Below, piece after piece: positions 8,922 through 17,728 of a DNA stretch of 64,000 nucleotides; position 1 is the first letter of the stretch; each line of letters begins with the position of its first letter. This stretch comes from Lysobacter_I brunescens. GTDB taxonomy: Bacteria; Pseudomonadota; Gammaproteobacteria; Xanthomonadales; Xanthomonadaceae. A program made the translations under genes and the position numbers. The stretch spans positions 215,038 through 279,037 of the forward strand of contig NZ_JBHTIF010000005.1 in NCBI RefSeq assembly GCF_042677005.1. Reading direction: 5' to 3'. The notes beneath the pieces were generated by a model. That model was not told the origin of the DNA, searched no databases, and worked only from the letters and a program-made list of their open reading frames with translations.

Positions 8922-10916
8922 TCAGACGCGCGGCGCGACCTTCATGACCTTCGGGGTGACGAAGATCAGCAGCTCGGCCTTGCCCTTCGAGCGGCCGCGC
9001 TTCTTGAACAGGTTGCCCAGCACCGGCAGGTCGGCGAGGAACGGCACCTTCGATGCCTGGCTGCGGTCGCTGAACTCGTACACGCCGCCGACGACCACGG
9101 TGTTGCCGTCTTCGATCAGCACGGCAGTGGTGACTTCACGCTTGGCGATCAGCGGCACCGAGCCGGCGACCGTGTCGATGAAGTCTTCCAGCTCATCCTT
9201 CTTCACCAGCAGGTTCAGGAAGACGCGACCGTCGTTGGTGATGGTCGGGGTGACGCGCAGTTCCAGCACCACGTCCTTGAAGTTCACGGTCTGGGTGATC
9301 TGACCGTTGCTCGACTGGGTGGTGACGTAGCCGATTTCGCGACCCTGCTTGATGATCGCTTCGCGCTGGTTGCTGGTCACGACGCGCGGGCTGGAGATCA
9401 CTTCGCCGCGGCCTTCTTCCTGCATCGCCGACAGTTCGATGTCGAGGGCGTAGCCGGCGTTGAGGATGGTGAAGGCCATCGTCGCCGGGTTGGACGACAG
9501 CAGGCCGCCGGCCAGCACGCCGAGATCGACGTTGTTGCCCTTGCTGATCGTGGAGCTTCCGCGGATCGGCGCCGGGCCGACCTGACCGCCCGCGATCCAG
9601 GCGCGGTACGCCGCGAGATAGGCGTTGTCGGTCTGCGTGATCGAGTTGCGGGTCGCGGTCGTGTTGGCGATGTTGTTGCCGAACGTGACGTTGTTCTTGC
9701 TGCCGTTGATGCCGAACTTGGCGCCGAGTTCACGCGCGAAGTCTTCGGTGGCGATGACCACCTTGGCTTCGATCAGCACCTGGTCGACCGGCGTGTCCAG
9801 CTGCGCCACGAGGCGGCGGACCTCGGCGACGCGCGCCGGGATGTCGATCACCAGCAGGGTGTTGGTACGGCGGTCGAAGCTGATGCTGCCGCGCGAGGAC
9901 AGGAAGCCGCGGCTCTGGCCTGCACCGCCCGAGCTGCCGGCCGCACCGCCACCGCCACCGGAATTGCCCTTGCTCTCGTCGGTCAGCAGCTTGGCGATGT
10001 CCTCGGCGTTGCCGTAGCTCACCGGGATGTATTCGGTGACCGTCTCGGCGCGGTTCTCGATCGCGATGCGGGCATCTTCCTTGTCCTGCTCGAACTTGGC
10101 GATTTCCGCCTGCGGCGCGACCCAGATGACGTTGCCGCTGCGGCGCTTGTCGAGCTGCTTGGCCTGCAGCACCAGATCCAGCGCCTGGTCCCACGGCACG
10201 TTGATCAGGCGCAGGGTGACGTTGCCCTGGGTGGTGTCGCTGGCGACGATGTTGAGCCCGGACTCTTCGGCGATCAGCTGCAGCACCGTGCGGACCGGGA
10301 TGTCCTGGAAGTTGAAGGTCACCGCACGACCACCGTAGCCGCGGCCACTGCCGGTCGCGGCCACCGTGGGCGCCTTCTGGGCCGTGGCGGCGACAGCCGT
10401 GGCGCTGCCGACGGCGCGCGTCGGCGTGGCGGCACGCGGCACCAGCTCGACGATGTAGTCCTTGCCGGTCTGGTAGGCCAGAGACTCGAACGGACCGGTG
10501 GTCGTGAGCACCAGCTGCGTCTTGGTATCGCCCTGCGCCAGCGCCTGCACGTTCTGCACCGGCGTCGCGAAGTCGGTGACGTTCAGCGAGCGCTGCAGGT
10601 GTGCCGGCAGCCTCGCGTTGCCGATGTCGACGATCACGCCGGCCTCGGCCGACCGCATGTCGGGCATGGCGCCGTCGCGGTCGAAGCGGAGGATCAGCTT
10701 GCCCGATCCGCCATCGCCCCGCTTGAAGTCGATGTCGGTGATGGCGCTGACCGCCGGAACCTGCTGCCCCGCCTGCGCGGCGGGTGCCGGTGCGGGCGTG
10801 GCGGCGTTGACGGCGCTGAGCGCCGACAACAGGCCGACGGTCAGGCCGAACATCGCGGCCCTGATTGGCATCGTGCGACGGCCCTGCTGCTGGCTATGCG
10901 CGTTGAGTACGATCAT
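8922..10916 (-). CDS. pilQ: Type IV pilus secretin PilQ
   Basis: Outer-membrane secretin through which the type IV pilus leaves the cell; 664 residues. Visible parts are an N-terminal signal region (about 16-42), an AMIN-type domain that binds peptidoglycan in the family (about 60-150), and a secretin N0/STN domain starting VTFNFQDIPVRTVLQLI (about 200-250). A further N domain has a Gly/Ser-rich insert near residue 320. The C-terminal secretin domain ends with VPFLADLPVLGNLFKK and LLIFVTPKV. The ATG at 10916 follows a GAGGGG ribosome-binding site. It is the last gene of pilMNOPQ, 17 bases after pilP, with a terminator behind it. Confidence 0.97.
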   Translation of the reverse strand: MIVLNAHSQQQGRRTMPIRAAMFGLTVGLLSALSAVNAATPAPAPAAQAGQQVPAVSAITDIDFKRGDGGSGKLILRFDRDGAMPDMRSAEAGVIVDIGNARLPAHLQRSLNVTDFATPVQNVQALAQGDTKTQLVLTTTGPFESLAYQTGKDYIVELVPRAATPTRAVGSATAVAATAQKAPTVAATGSGRGYGGRAVTFNFQDIPVRTVLQLIAEESGLNIVASDTTQGNVTLRLINVPWDQALDLVLQAKQLDKRRSGNVIWVAPQAEIAKFEQDKEDARIAIENRAETVTEYIPVSYGNAEDIAKLLTDESKGNSGGGGGAAGSSGGAGQSRGFLSSRGSISFDRRTNTLLVIDIPARVAEVRRLVAQLDTPVDQVLIEAKVVIATEDFARELGAKFGINGSKNNVTFGNNIANTTATRNSITQTDNAYLAAYRAWIAGGQVGPAPIRGSSTISKGNNVDLGVLAGGLLSSNPATMAFTILNAGYALDIELSAMQEEGRGEVISSPRVVTSNQREAIIKQGREIGYVTTQSSNGQITQTVNFKDVVLELRVTPTITNDGRVFLNLLVKKDELEDFIDTVAGSVPLIAKREVTTAVLIEDGNTVVVGGVYEFSDRSQASKVPFLADLPVLGNLFKKRGRSKGKAELLIFVTPKVMKVAPRV

Positions 10917-10933
10917 TTCGCTATCCCCTCGTC

Positions 10934-11476
10934 TTATTCGTCATCGAGCGAGACCGTCGCCGGCCGCTCCAGCCAACCGCCTGCACCGTCGGGCACCAGC
11001 TCGACGAGCTCGATCCGGTCTTCGAAGATCGCAGTCACGCGTCCGTCCGCCTGGCCCATGTAATCGCCTGGCCGCACGCGGTAGGTGACCTTCTCGGGCA
11101 CCATCACCAGCGCGACCAGGTTGCCGCCCTTGCCCAGCGTCCCGACCATGTCGAGGCTGTCGAGCGGGAACTGTTCGAGCACCTGCTTGCGCCGGTTCGA
11201 GTCCGGACGCGGACCCGCACCCTCCGAACCCGGCGAGAACGCCGTGCTGAACGGATCGCGCAGGTTCTGCGCGGCATATTCGAATTGCTCGAAGCGCTGC
11301 ATCACCGGCAGCGGGTCGAGCGGCGGCGCGGGCCGCGCCTTGACCTCGGCGACCCACTCCTCGAGATTCGGCGCGTCGCCGGGCGTGCTGGTGATCGAAC
11401 GCCCGCAACCTGCGAGCGCGGCGACCAGCGCGACCGCGAGCACGAGGCGCGCCGTGTTGTCGTGTTGTCTGCGCAT
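10934..11476 (-). CDS. pilP: Type IV pilus lipoprotein PilP
   Basis: Inner-membrane lipoprotein of 180 residues linking the PilMNO platform to the PilQ secretin. A signal peptide ends in the lipobox LAGC (Cys at about residue 24). An extended linker and the small beta domain typical of PilP follow, with QFPLDSLDMVGTL and VPEKVTYRVRPGDYMGQ, where the family binds PilQ. Its ATG shares one base with the pilO stop. Confidence 0.96.
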   Translation of the reverse strand: MRRQHDNTARLVLAVALVAALAGCGRSITSTPGDAPNLEEWVAEVKARPAPPLDPLPVMQRFEQFEYAAQNLRDPFSTAFSPGSEGAGPRPDSNRRKQVLEQFPLDSLDMVGTLGKGGNLVALVMVPEKVTYRVRPGDYMGQADGRVTAIFEDRIELVELVPDGAGGWLERPATVSLDDE

Positions 11477-12237
11477 CAGCGGCTGCCTCCCTGTGCGGCG
11501 GTGGCCTCGGCGGACTTGTTCGCAGCAGTGGCGGCGGCCTGCGCACCGGGCACGGCCGGGGTTGCGCCGCCTGCCCCGCCCGCGGGTGCGTCCGCGACCA
11601 CTTCGTCTTCGTCGCGATAGCGATAGGTCTTGACCGTGCCCTTCAGCTCCAGGATCGAATCCGGGCCGATGGCGACGGGCTTCTTGTCGGTCGGCGCGCC
11701 TGGCGCGCCGCGCGGGGTGAGCTGGATGTCGTGCATGGTCATGATGACCACGCGCGGCAGCGAGGCCACGCCGCTGACGAAGGCGCCGAACTGGTGGTAC
11801 GAACCGACCATCTTCAGCTCGATCGGCTTCTCGACGTAGAACTTAAGCTGGGTCTCGTCGCCGGGCTGGAACAGCTCGTTGGTGATGCCCGTCGCCAGCG
11901 CGGTCTGCGAGATGTCGACGATCAGCGCGGGCATTTCGGTCTTGCTGGGCAGCTGGCGCAGCATCTGCTGGAGCTGCTGCTCCATCAGCGCGAGCTGCTG
12001 CTTCAGAGGTTCGAGGTTGGCGGCTTCGCCCTGCTTCTTCTCGAAGTCGTCGCGCAGCGTGACCTCCTCGGCCTCGAGGCCTTCAAGCTGCGCGCCCTTC
12101 GGGCGCGTCATGAAGTTCCAGAGGACGAACAGGATCAGCAGGCAGAGCGCGATGCAGAACCCGAACTGCCACTCGCGCGGCCAGGAGCCGGCGTTGTTGA
12201 AGTCGAGCTCCTTGAGGGTCATTTTCTTCTTGCTCAC
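11476..12237 (-). CDS. pilO: Type IV pilus assembly protein PilO
   Basis: Bitopic inner-membrane protein, 253 residues, forming heterodimers with PilN. One transmembrane segment lies near residues 25-45 (FGFCIALCLLILFVLW). A coiled coil follows (about 55-105, with ANLEPLKQQLALMEQQLQQM), then a ferredoxin-like domain and a variable Ala/Gly-rich C terminus. The GTG at 12237 was chosen because it overlaps the pilN stop as GTGA; an ATG at 12222 (MTLKELDF) is a plausible alternative only five codons later. Confidence 0.94.
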   Translation of the reverse strand: MSKKKMTLKELDFNNAGSWPREWQFGFCIALCLLILFVLWNFMTRPKGAQLEGLEAEEVTLRDDFEKKQGEAANLEPLKQQLALMEQQLQQMLRQLPSKTEMPALIVDISQTALATGITNELFQPGDETQLKFYVEKPIELKMVGSYHQFGAFVSGVASLPRVVIMTMHDIQLTPRGAPGAPTDKKPVAIGPDSILELKGTVKTYRYRDEDEVVADAPAGGAGGATPAVPGAQAAATAANKSAEATAAQGGSR

Positions 12238-13022
12238 GACTTCGCTCCTCCCGTCGGTGCGGCCGGAGCGGCCGGCGTGGCGGGCTGCTGAGTATTGGCG
12301 GGTGCGGCGGCGCCGGCGGGCGCAGGCGCCGCCGGGGTCGCTGCCCCTGCCGCCGGTGCGGTGCCGGCGGGCGCGGTCGCCGCCGGCGTGGCGGGCGTCA
12401 GCGTCTGCAACTGCTCGGTGGTGACGGTGGCGGGCGTGGCACCGGCCGGAGCCGCGCCTTCCTCGCCTTCCTTCTTCGCGTTCGGGTTCACCAGGGTGAC
12501 GGTGAGGCTGAAGGTGTACGGCAGGCCCTTGTTCTCGCCCTCGGACTGGATGACCGACAGCTCGGGCTTCGACATCCAGCCGGACGCCGACAACACTTCC
12601 ATGTAGGTACTGACCCGCGCATGCGACTGCGAGCGGCCTTCCAGCGTCAGCTTGTCGCCTTCCTGCTTGATCGAGGTGAGGATCACGCCATCGGGGATCG
12701 TGCGCACCAGCGAGTCGAAGAGGTGGACCATCTGCGAGCGGTTCGCCTGCAGCTCCTCGATCACCTTCTTGCGGTTGAGCAGCTTCTTCTTCTTCTCTTC
12801 GAGCTTCTCGATCTCGGTGATCTGGGCCTTCACTTCCTCGATCTTCTGGGTGAGGAACGCATTGCGCTCCATCTGGCCCGAGATCTGCATGCTGTAGTAG
12901 GTGTTGACCAGGAACCACAGCCCGAGGCCGGCCACCGCGGACAGGGCCAGCATCAGCATGAACTGCTTCTTGCGTTCTTTCTGGCGCTCCGCGCGCCACG
13001 GGAGGAGGTTGATGCGTGCCAT
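12234..13022 (-). CDS. pilN: Type IV pilus assembly protein PilN, with long Ala/Pro tail
   Basis: Inner-membrane protein whose N-terminal cytoplasmic motif MARINLLPWR docks into PilM in the family. The transmembrane segment (about 20-42) is followed by a coiled coil (about 45-80) and a ferredoxin-like periplasmic domain. At 262 residues it is longer than many PilN proteins, because the last 75 or so residues are an Ala/Pro/Thr-rich low-complexity tail. The ATG at 13022 shares one base with the pilM stop. Confidence 0.95.
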   Translation of the reverse strand: MARINLLPWRAERQKERKKQFMLMLALSAVAGLGLWFLVNTYYSMQISGQMERNAFLTQKIEEVKAQITEIEKLEEKKKKLLNRKKVIEELQANRSQMVHLFDSLVRTIPDGVILTSIKQEGDKLTLEGRSQSHARVSTYMEVLSASGWMSKPELSVIQSEGENKGLPYTFSLTVTLVNPNAKKEGEEGAAPAGATPATVTTEQLQTLTPATPAATAPAGTAPAAGAATPAAPAPAGAAAPANTQQPATPAAPAAPTGGAKS

Positions 13023-14080
13023 CAGTCGAAACTCCTCAGGGCGAGGCCGCAGGCGATCATCAGCGCCGGCGCATCCTGCGCGAGCGCGTGCGCCTGCACG
13101 CGTGGGCCAAGGGTCATCTGCGCCAGCGGATTGGCGACCATGGTCTGCACGCCCAGCTGTTCCTCGACCATCGCCGCGATCCCGACGATGGAGGCGCAGC
13201 CGCCGGCGAGCACGATCTGGTCGACGCGGTTGTACTCGCTGCCGGCGTAGAAGAACTGGAGCAGGCGGCCGATCTGCTGCGCCATCGCTTCCTTGAAGGG
13301 CTCCAGCACCTCGATCTCGTAGCTTTCGGGCAGGCCGCCCTGGCGCTTGGCCAGGCCGGCTTCCTCGTAGCTCAGGCCGTAGCGGCGCATGACTTCATCG
13401 GTCAGCTGCTTGCCGCCGAAGACCTGCTCGCGGCTGTAGATGTTGCGGCCGTTGCGCAGGATGCTGAGCGTGGTCATCGTGGCACCGACATCGACCAGCG
13501 CGACGATGCCGTCGTGCGGGATGTTCAGCGTGCCGGCGATGAGCGCGTAGGCATTCTCGATCGCGAAGGCCTCGACGTCGATGACGCGGGCGGTCAGGCC
13601 GCCGACCTCAAGCGCCGAGGCGCGCATCTCGACGTTCTCGGAACGCGAGGCGGCGAGCAGGACCTGGACCATCTCCGGATTGCCGGGCATCGGGCCCAGC
13701 ACCTCGAAGTCCAGGTTCACTTCCTCGATCGGATACGGAATGTAGTTGACGGCCTCCAGCTCGATCTGGGACTCCATGTCGTCCTCGTCGAGCTCGGCCG
13801 GCATCGGGATCACCTTGGTGATCACCGCCGACCCCGCCACCGCGGCGGCAGCGTGCTTGGCCTTGGAGCCGGACCGGTTGAGCGCCCGCTTGATGGCCTC
13901 TCCCACCGCCTCGATCTCGACGATGTTCTTCTCGGCCACGGCATTCGGCGGCAACGGCTCGACCGCGTAGTGTTCCACTCGATAGCGGTCGCCAGCCCGA
14001 GACAGCTGCAGGAGCTTGACGGCGGTCGAACTGATGTCGACACCCACCAACGGTGACTGATTTTTTGCGAACAGTCCCAC
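13022..14080 (-). CDS. pilM: Type IV pilus ATPase-like protein PilM
   Basis: Cytoplasmic actin/FtsA-like protein, 352 residues, first gene of pilMNOPQ. The first phosphate-binding motif is VGVDISSTAVKLLQLS near the N terminus; the second, DVGATMTTLSI, lies near residue 195; the adenosine motif LAGGCASIVG is near 298. The GTG at 14080 was chosen because a strong AAGGGG ribosome-binding site lies just upstream and the product then begins VGLFAKNQSPL, as in close PilM proteins. A longer reading from 14149 would put the promoter inside the gene. Confidence 0.95.
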   Translation of the reverse strand: MGLFAKNQSPLVGVDISSTAVKLLQLSRAGDRYRVEHYAVEPLPPNAVAEKNIVEIEAVGEAIKRALNRSGSKAKHAAAAVAGSAVITKVIPMPAELDEDDMESQIELEAVNYIPYPIEEVNLDFEVLGPMPGNPEMVQVLLAASRSENVEMRASALEVGGLTARVIDVEAFAIENAYALIAGTLNIPHDGIVALVDVGATMTTLSILRNGRNIYSREQVFGGKQLTDEVMRRYGLSYEEAGLAKRQGGLPESYEIEVLEPFKEAMAQQIGRLLQFFYAGSEYNRVDQIVLAGGCASIVGIAAMVEEQLGVQTMVANPLAQMTLGPRVQAHALAQDAPALMIACGLALRSFD

Positions 14081-14130
14081 TTTTTTCCCCTTCCCACGCG
14101 CGCTTACGCGCGTTACGTGTCCCAATACAT

Positions 14131-14159
14131 TAAATAACGGACTTTTCACCCCATGGCAA
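14131..14159 (-). promoter_or_regulatory. pilM: Candidate sigma-70 promoter of pilMNOPQ
   Basis: On the minus strand TTGCCA (14159-14154) and TATTTA (14136-14131) are separated by 17 bases, a good match to -35 and -10 boxes, about 50 bases upstream of the pilM GTG. Read by eye only. Confidence 0.5.
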
Positions 14160-14356
14160 CAGGCACGTGCGCCCGGTGATGCCCATAGTGAACTCTGTCA
14201 CGACATGACCCCCTCCCGCCCGGGGTCCACAGGGGGCTCCCGACGGGTGGATGCGCGAACCCGCCCCCCTCCCGACCCCGCCCGTGAGGCAGCGGATGCG
14301 GCACCCGTCACACTGTCGCCCGGCTCCCAGCCGGCTGTCGACCCTGCGCCGCCCCC

Positions 14357-14362
14357 TATAAT
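14357..14362 (+). promoter_or_regulatory. mrcA: Consensus TATAAT -10 box before mrcA
   Basis: A perfect TATAAT lies 47 bases upstream of the mrcA ATG in otherwise GC-rich DNA. No clear -35 box is seen; the best candidate near 14335 is poor. The remaining pilM-mrcA intergenic DNA shows nothing else recognisable. Confidence 0.45.
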
Positions 14363-14409
14363 CTCCATCTGCCTTGTCTACACCCATCGCCGCCAGGATT
14401 CCCGTACGC

Positions 14410-16965
14410 ATGTCCCTGATTCGCCGACTGTTCCGCTGGGCCCTCCTGTTGACCCTGCTCGGCCTGGTGGTCGGCGGCATCGCCTTCGCGGCGCTGTACT
14501 ACACGGTCTCCTCCAGGCTGCCCGACGTGCAGACCCTGCGCAGCATCGAGCTGCAGGAACCTTTATATGTATACGCCCGTGACGGGCGGCTCATGGGCCT
14601 GTTCGGCGAGACCCGCCGCTACCCGGTCGAGATCGAGAAGGTGCCCAAGCGCCTCAAGGACGCCTTCCTGGCCGCCGAGGACGCCCGCTTCTACGAACAC
14701 GACGGCGTGGACTACAAGGGCGTGGGCCGGGCCATCAAGGAACTGGTCTTCACCGACAAGGAGCGCGTCGCGGGCGGATCCACCATCACCCAGCAGGTCG
14801 CGCGCCAGTTCTTCCTCAGTTCCGAGTACAGCTACACCCGCAAGTTCGCCGAGATGCTCCTGGCCCGGAAGATGGAGCAGGAGCTGACCAAGGACGAGAT
14901 CTTCGAGCTGTATCTCAACAAGAGTTTCTTCGGCAACCGCGCCTACGGCGTGGCCGCCGCCGCCGAGTTCTATTACGGCAAGTCCCTGGACCAGCTGGAT
15001 CTGGACGAAATGGCCTCGCTGGCCGCGATCCCCAAGTTCCCGTCCACCGCCAACCCGATCAGCAACCCGGAACGCGCCCGCCAGCGCCGCGACAACTATG
15101 TGCTGGTGCGGATGCGCGAGCTGGGCTTCATCACCCCGGCCGAGGAGCAGGCGGCGCGCGCGACCCCGATGCACGCCAGCCCGCACGAGCGCCCGGTCGA
15201 GGTCTATGCGCCCTACGTCGCGGAAATGGTCCGCCAGGAGATGATCGACCGCTTCGGCAAGGACGTGCTGACCAAGGGCTACCACGTCACCACGACCATC
15301 GACCCGGTGCTGCAGGCCGCTGCCGACAAGGCCGTGCGTGACGGCCTGGGCACCTACGACCGCCGCCACGGCTGGAACGCCAAGGCGCTGCCGCACATCG
15401 ACCTGCCCCCGGGCGAGGATGCCGCGACCGCCGCCAAGCGGCTGCGCGACCATCCGACCCAGGGCGAACTGCGCGCGGCCCTGGTGCTGGGCACCAGCGG
15501 CGCCAATGCCCAGGTCGTGCTGGCCGACGGCACGGTGCTCGACCTGGGCCCGGAGACCTCGCGCTGGACCGGCAAGGCGCCCGGCACCCTGCTCAAGCGC
15601 GGCGATGTGGCGCGCGTGCGCCGGATCGAGCCGGAAGCCAAGGTCGACCCGGCCAAGGCCGGCGCCGCGACCGCCGCCACTCCGGCTCCGGCCGGCCCGG
15701 TGACCTGGCGCCTGGAGCAGTTGCCGCGCGCCCAGTCGGCGCTGGTCTCGCTGGATGCCGATACCGGCGCGCTGCGCGCCCTGGTCGGCGGCTTCAGCTT
15801 CGCCGGCAGCAAGTTCAACAACGCCACCCAGGCGCGCCGCCAGCCGGGCTCATCGTTCAAGCCGTTCGTGTATGCAGCAGCCTTCGAGCGCGGCTACAAC
15901 CCGGCCTCGATCGTCCTCGATGCCCCGGTCGTGTTCCGCATGCGCGCCGGCAAGGTCTGGCGCCCGCAGAACGACGGCGGCGGCTTCGCCGGCCCGATCC
16001 GCGTGCGCGAAGCGCTGGTCCAGTCGCGCAATCTAGTGTCGGTGCGCATGCTCGACGCCATCGGCGTGGACTACGCGCGCAAGTACATCACCCAGTTCGG
16101 CTTCGAGGAAAAGGAACTGCCGCCGAACCTGTCGATCTCGCTCGGCACGCCTTCGCTGACCCCGCTGTCGATCGCGCGCGGCTACGCGGCCTTCGCCAAC
16201 GGCGGCTTCCGCATCGACCCGTGGCTGATCGACGAAGTGAAGGACCGCGACGGCAAGCAGGTGTTCAAGCAGACCCCGGCCGTCGCCTGCCGCGGCTGCG
16301 GCGCGGGCCGCGCCGGTCAGCCGGCCGTGCCCGCCTCCAGCGTCGTCGATGGCTTCGACCTCGGCCCGGCCGGCGGCACCGCCGCGACGCCCAAGCCAGG
16401 CGAAGGCAAACCGGGCGCCAAGCCGACCGAGGCCAAGGCCGCCGTCGCCACCACCCTGCCCGCCGGCGCCGTGCTCGCACCGCGCGCGATGGACGAACGC
16501 ATCGCCTACCAGATCACCTCGATGATGCGCGACGTGGTCCTGCGCGGCACCGCCACCGACGCCCGCCGCCTGAACCGCGAAGACGTCGGCGGCAAGACCG
16601 GTTCGACCAACAACCACCGCGACGCCTGGTTCTCCGGCACCGGCGGCAACCTGATCACCACGGTGTGGGTCGGCAAGAGCGACAACACCTCGCTGGGCTA
16701 CCGCGAATACGGCGGCAAGGCCGCGCTGCCGATCTGGATCGACTACATGGCGGTGGCGCTGAAGGACGTGCCGGTGGCGCCGAACGATCCGCCGCCGGGC
16801 ATGATCAAGGTCGCGGTCACCGCCAGCGGCCAGCTGCTGCCGACCGAGAGCAGCGGCGGCATCACCGAATACGTGAAGGTCGAAGACCTCGAGAAGATGG
16901 AAAGCTTCGTCGACTACGGCAGCGACGAGGCGATGCCAAGCGAGGACTCGTTCGACATCTTCTGA
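14410..16965 (+). CDS. mrcA: Penicillin-binding protein 1A (class A, bifunctional)
   Basis: Peptidoglycan glycosyltransferase/transpeptidase anchored in the inner membrane, 851 residues. After a transmembrane helix (about 10-33) comes the GT51 domain with the catalytic Glu in AAEDARFYEHDGVDYKG (Glu about residue 90) and STITQQVARQFF. An OB-like insert follows, then the transpeptidase with SSFK (Ser about 481), SRN (about 539) and KTGST (about 729). A low-complexity Ala/Lys/Pro insert lies near residues 645-690. The ATG at 14410 is preferred over one at 14374 because it has an AGGA site at good spacing and starts MSLIRRLFRW. Divergence from pilM is the usual arrangement in related genomes. Confidence 0.96.
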   Translation: MSLIRRLFRWALLLTLLGLVVGGIAFAALYYTVSSRLPDVQTLRSIELQEPLYVYARDGRLMGLFGETRRYPVEIEKVPKRLKDAFLAAEDARFYEHDGVDYKGVGRAIKELVFTDKERVAGGSTITQQVARQFFLSSEYSYTRKFAEMLLARKMEQELTKDEIFELYLNKSFFGNRAYGVAAAAEFYYGKSLDQLDLDEMASLAAIPKFPSTANPISNPERARQRRDNYVLVRMRELGFITPAEEQAARATPMHASPHERPVEVYAPYVAEMVRQEMIDRFGKDVLTKGYHVTTTIDPVLQAAADKAVRDGLGTYDRRHGWNAKALPHIDLPPGEDAATAAKRLRDHPTQGELRAALVLGTSGANAQVVLADGTVLDLGPETSRWTGKAPGTLLKRGDVARVRRIEPEAKVDPAKAGAATAATPAPAGPVTWRLEQLPRAQSALVSLDADTGALRALVGGFSFAGSKFNNATQARRQPGSSFKPFVYAAAFERGYNPASIVLDAPVVFRMRAGKVWRPQNDGGGFAGPIRVREALVQSRNLVSVRMLDAIGVDYARKYITQFGFEEKELPPNLSISLGTPSLTPLSIARGYAAFANGGFRIDPWLIDEVKDRDGKQVFKQTPAVACRGCGAGRAGQPAVPASSVVDGFDLGPAGGTAATPKPGEGKPGAKPTEAKAAVATTLPAGAVLAPRAMDERIAYQITSMMRDVVLRGTATDARRLNREDVGGKTGSTNNHRDAWFSGTGGNLITTVWVGKSDNTSLGYREYGGKAALPIWIDYMAVALKDVPVAPNDPPPGMIKVAVTASGQLLPTESSGGITEYVKVEDLEKMESFVDYGSDEAMPSEDSFDIF

Positions 16966-17080
16966 TGCACGACATCGCAGGCCGGGCACCGATCCGGCCT
17001 GCGGTCCACCACCGCCGCCGATTTGTCATTTCACGGGCATCGGTTACAGTCAGTCCCTGGCCACGCAGGGATCGTTCACC

Positions 17081-17728
17081 ATGCGCCACGCCCGCCAGCA
17101 CGCAGAAACGAAGACCCGCGAGCGCCGCTATCGCCTCGCCCACGAAGCCGCCCGGCTGATCGCCGAATCCGGCATCCGCGATTTCCACCAGGCCAAGCTC
17201 AAGGCCGCCGCGCGGCTGGGCATCCACGACGACGCCTCGCTGCCGCGCAACCGCGAGATCGAGGACGCGCTGCGCGAATACCAGCGATTGTTCCAGGGCG
17301 ATGCGCAGGCCGGCGAGCTGCGCCGTCGACGCGATGCCGCGCTGCGCGCGCTGGAATTCTTCGCGCCGTTCGACCCGCGACTCGTCGGCCCGGTGCTCGA
17401 CGGCACCGCCGATGCCAACTCGCCGGTGCACCTGCACTTGTACACCGACGAGCCCGAAGCCGTGCCGCGCTTCCTCGAAGACCACCGCATCCCCGCCGAA
17501 TCGCGCAGCCGCCGCATCCGCCTCGACCGCGAACGCCCGATCGACGGCCCGGTCTGGCTGTTCAGCGCCGAAGACCTCAGCTTCGACCTCACCGTGCTGC
17601 CCCACGACGCCCTGCGCCAGGCGCCGCTGTCGAGCATCGACGAGAAGCCGATGCGCCGCGCCTCCGCCGCGCAGCTGCGCGCGATGCTGCTGGAAGAGGA
17701 TATGGCGGGGTTCGAGGGCGGCGCGTGA
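17081..17728 (+). CDS. Conserved-looking hypothetical protein, 215 aa
   Basis: Not assigned to a family. The N-terminal third is basic and helical, with ERRYRLAHEAARLIAESGI and many Arg/Ala residues. The second half is mixed alpha/beta with acidic stretches (HLHLYTDEPEAVPRFLED) and no membrane segment or signal peptide, so a soluble cytoplasmic protein is likely. It starts 115 bases after mrcA, and its TGA overlaps the GTG start of the ATP-grasp gene (GTGA). The two are therefore translationally coupled and probably act together. Confidence 0.7.
   Translation: MRHARQHAETKTRERRYRLAHEAARLIAESGIRDFHQAKLKAAARLGIHDDASLPRNREIEDALREYQRLFQGDAQAGELRRRRDAALRALEFFAPFDPRLVGPVLDGTADANSPVHLHLYTDEPEAVPRFLEDHRIPAESRSRRIRLDRERPIDGPVWLFSAEDLSFDLTVLPHDALRQAPLSSIDEKPMRRASAAQLRAMLLEEDMAGFEGGA

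Noticed and set aside
14081..14149. N-terminal extension of PilM from a GTG at 14149
   Set aside because: It would include the likely promoter region; a strong ribosome-binding site precedes the GTG at 14080, where PilM homology begins.
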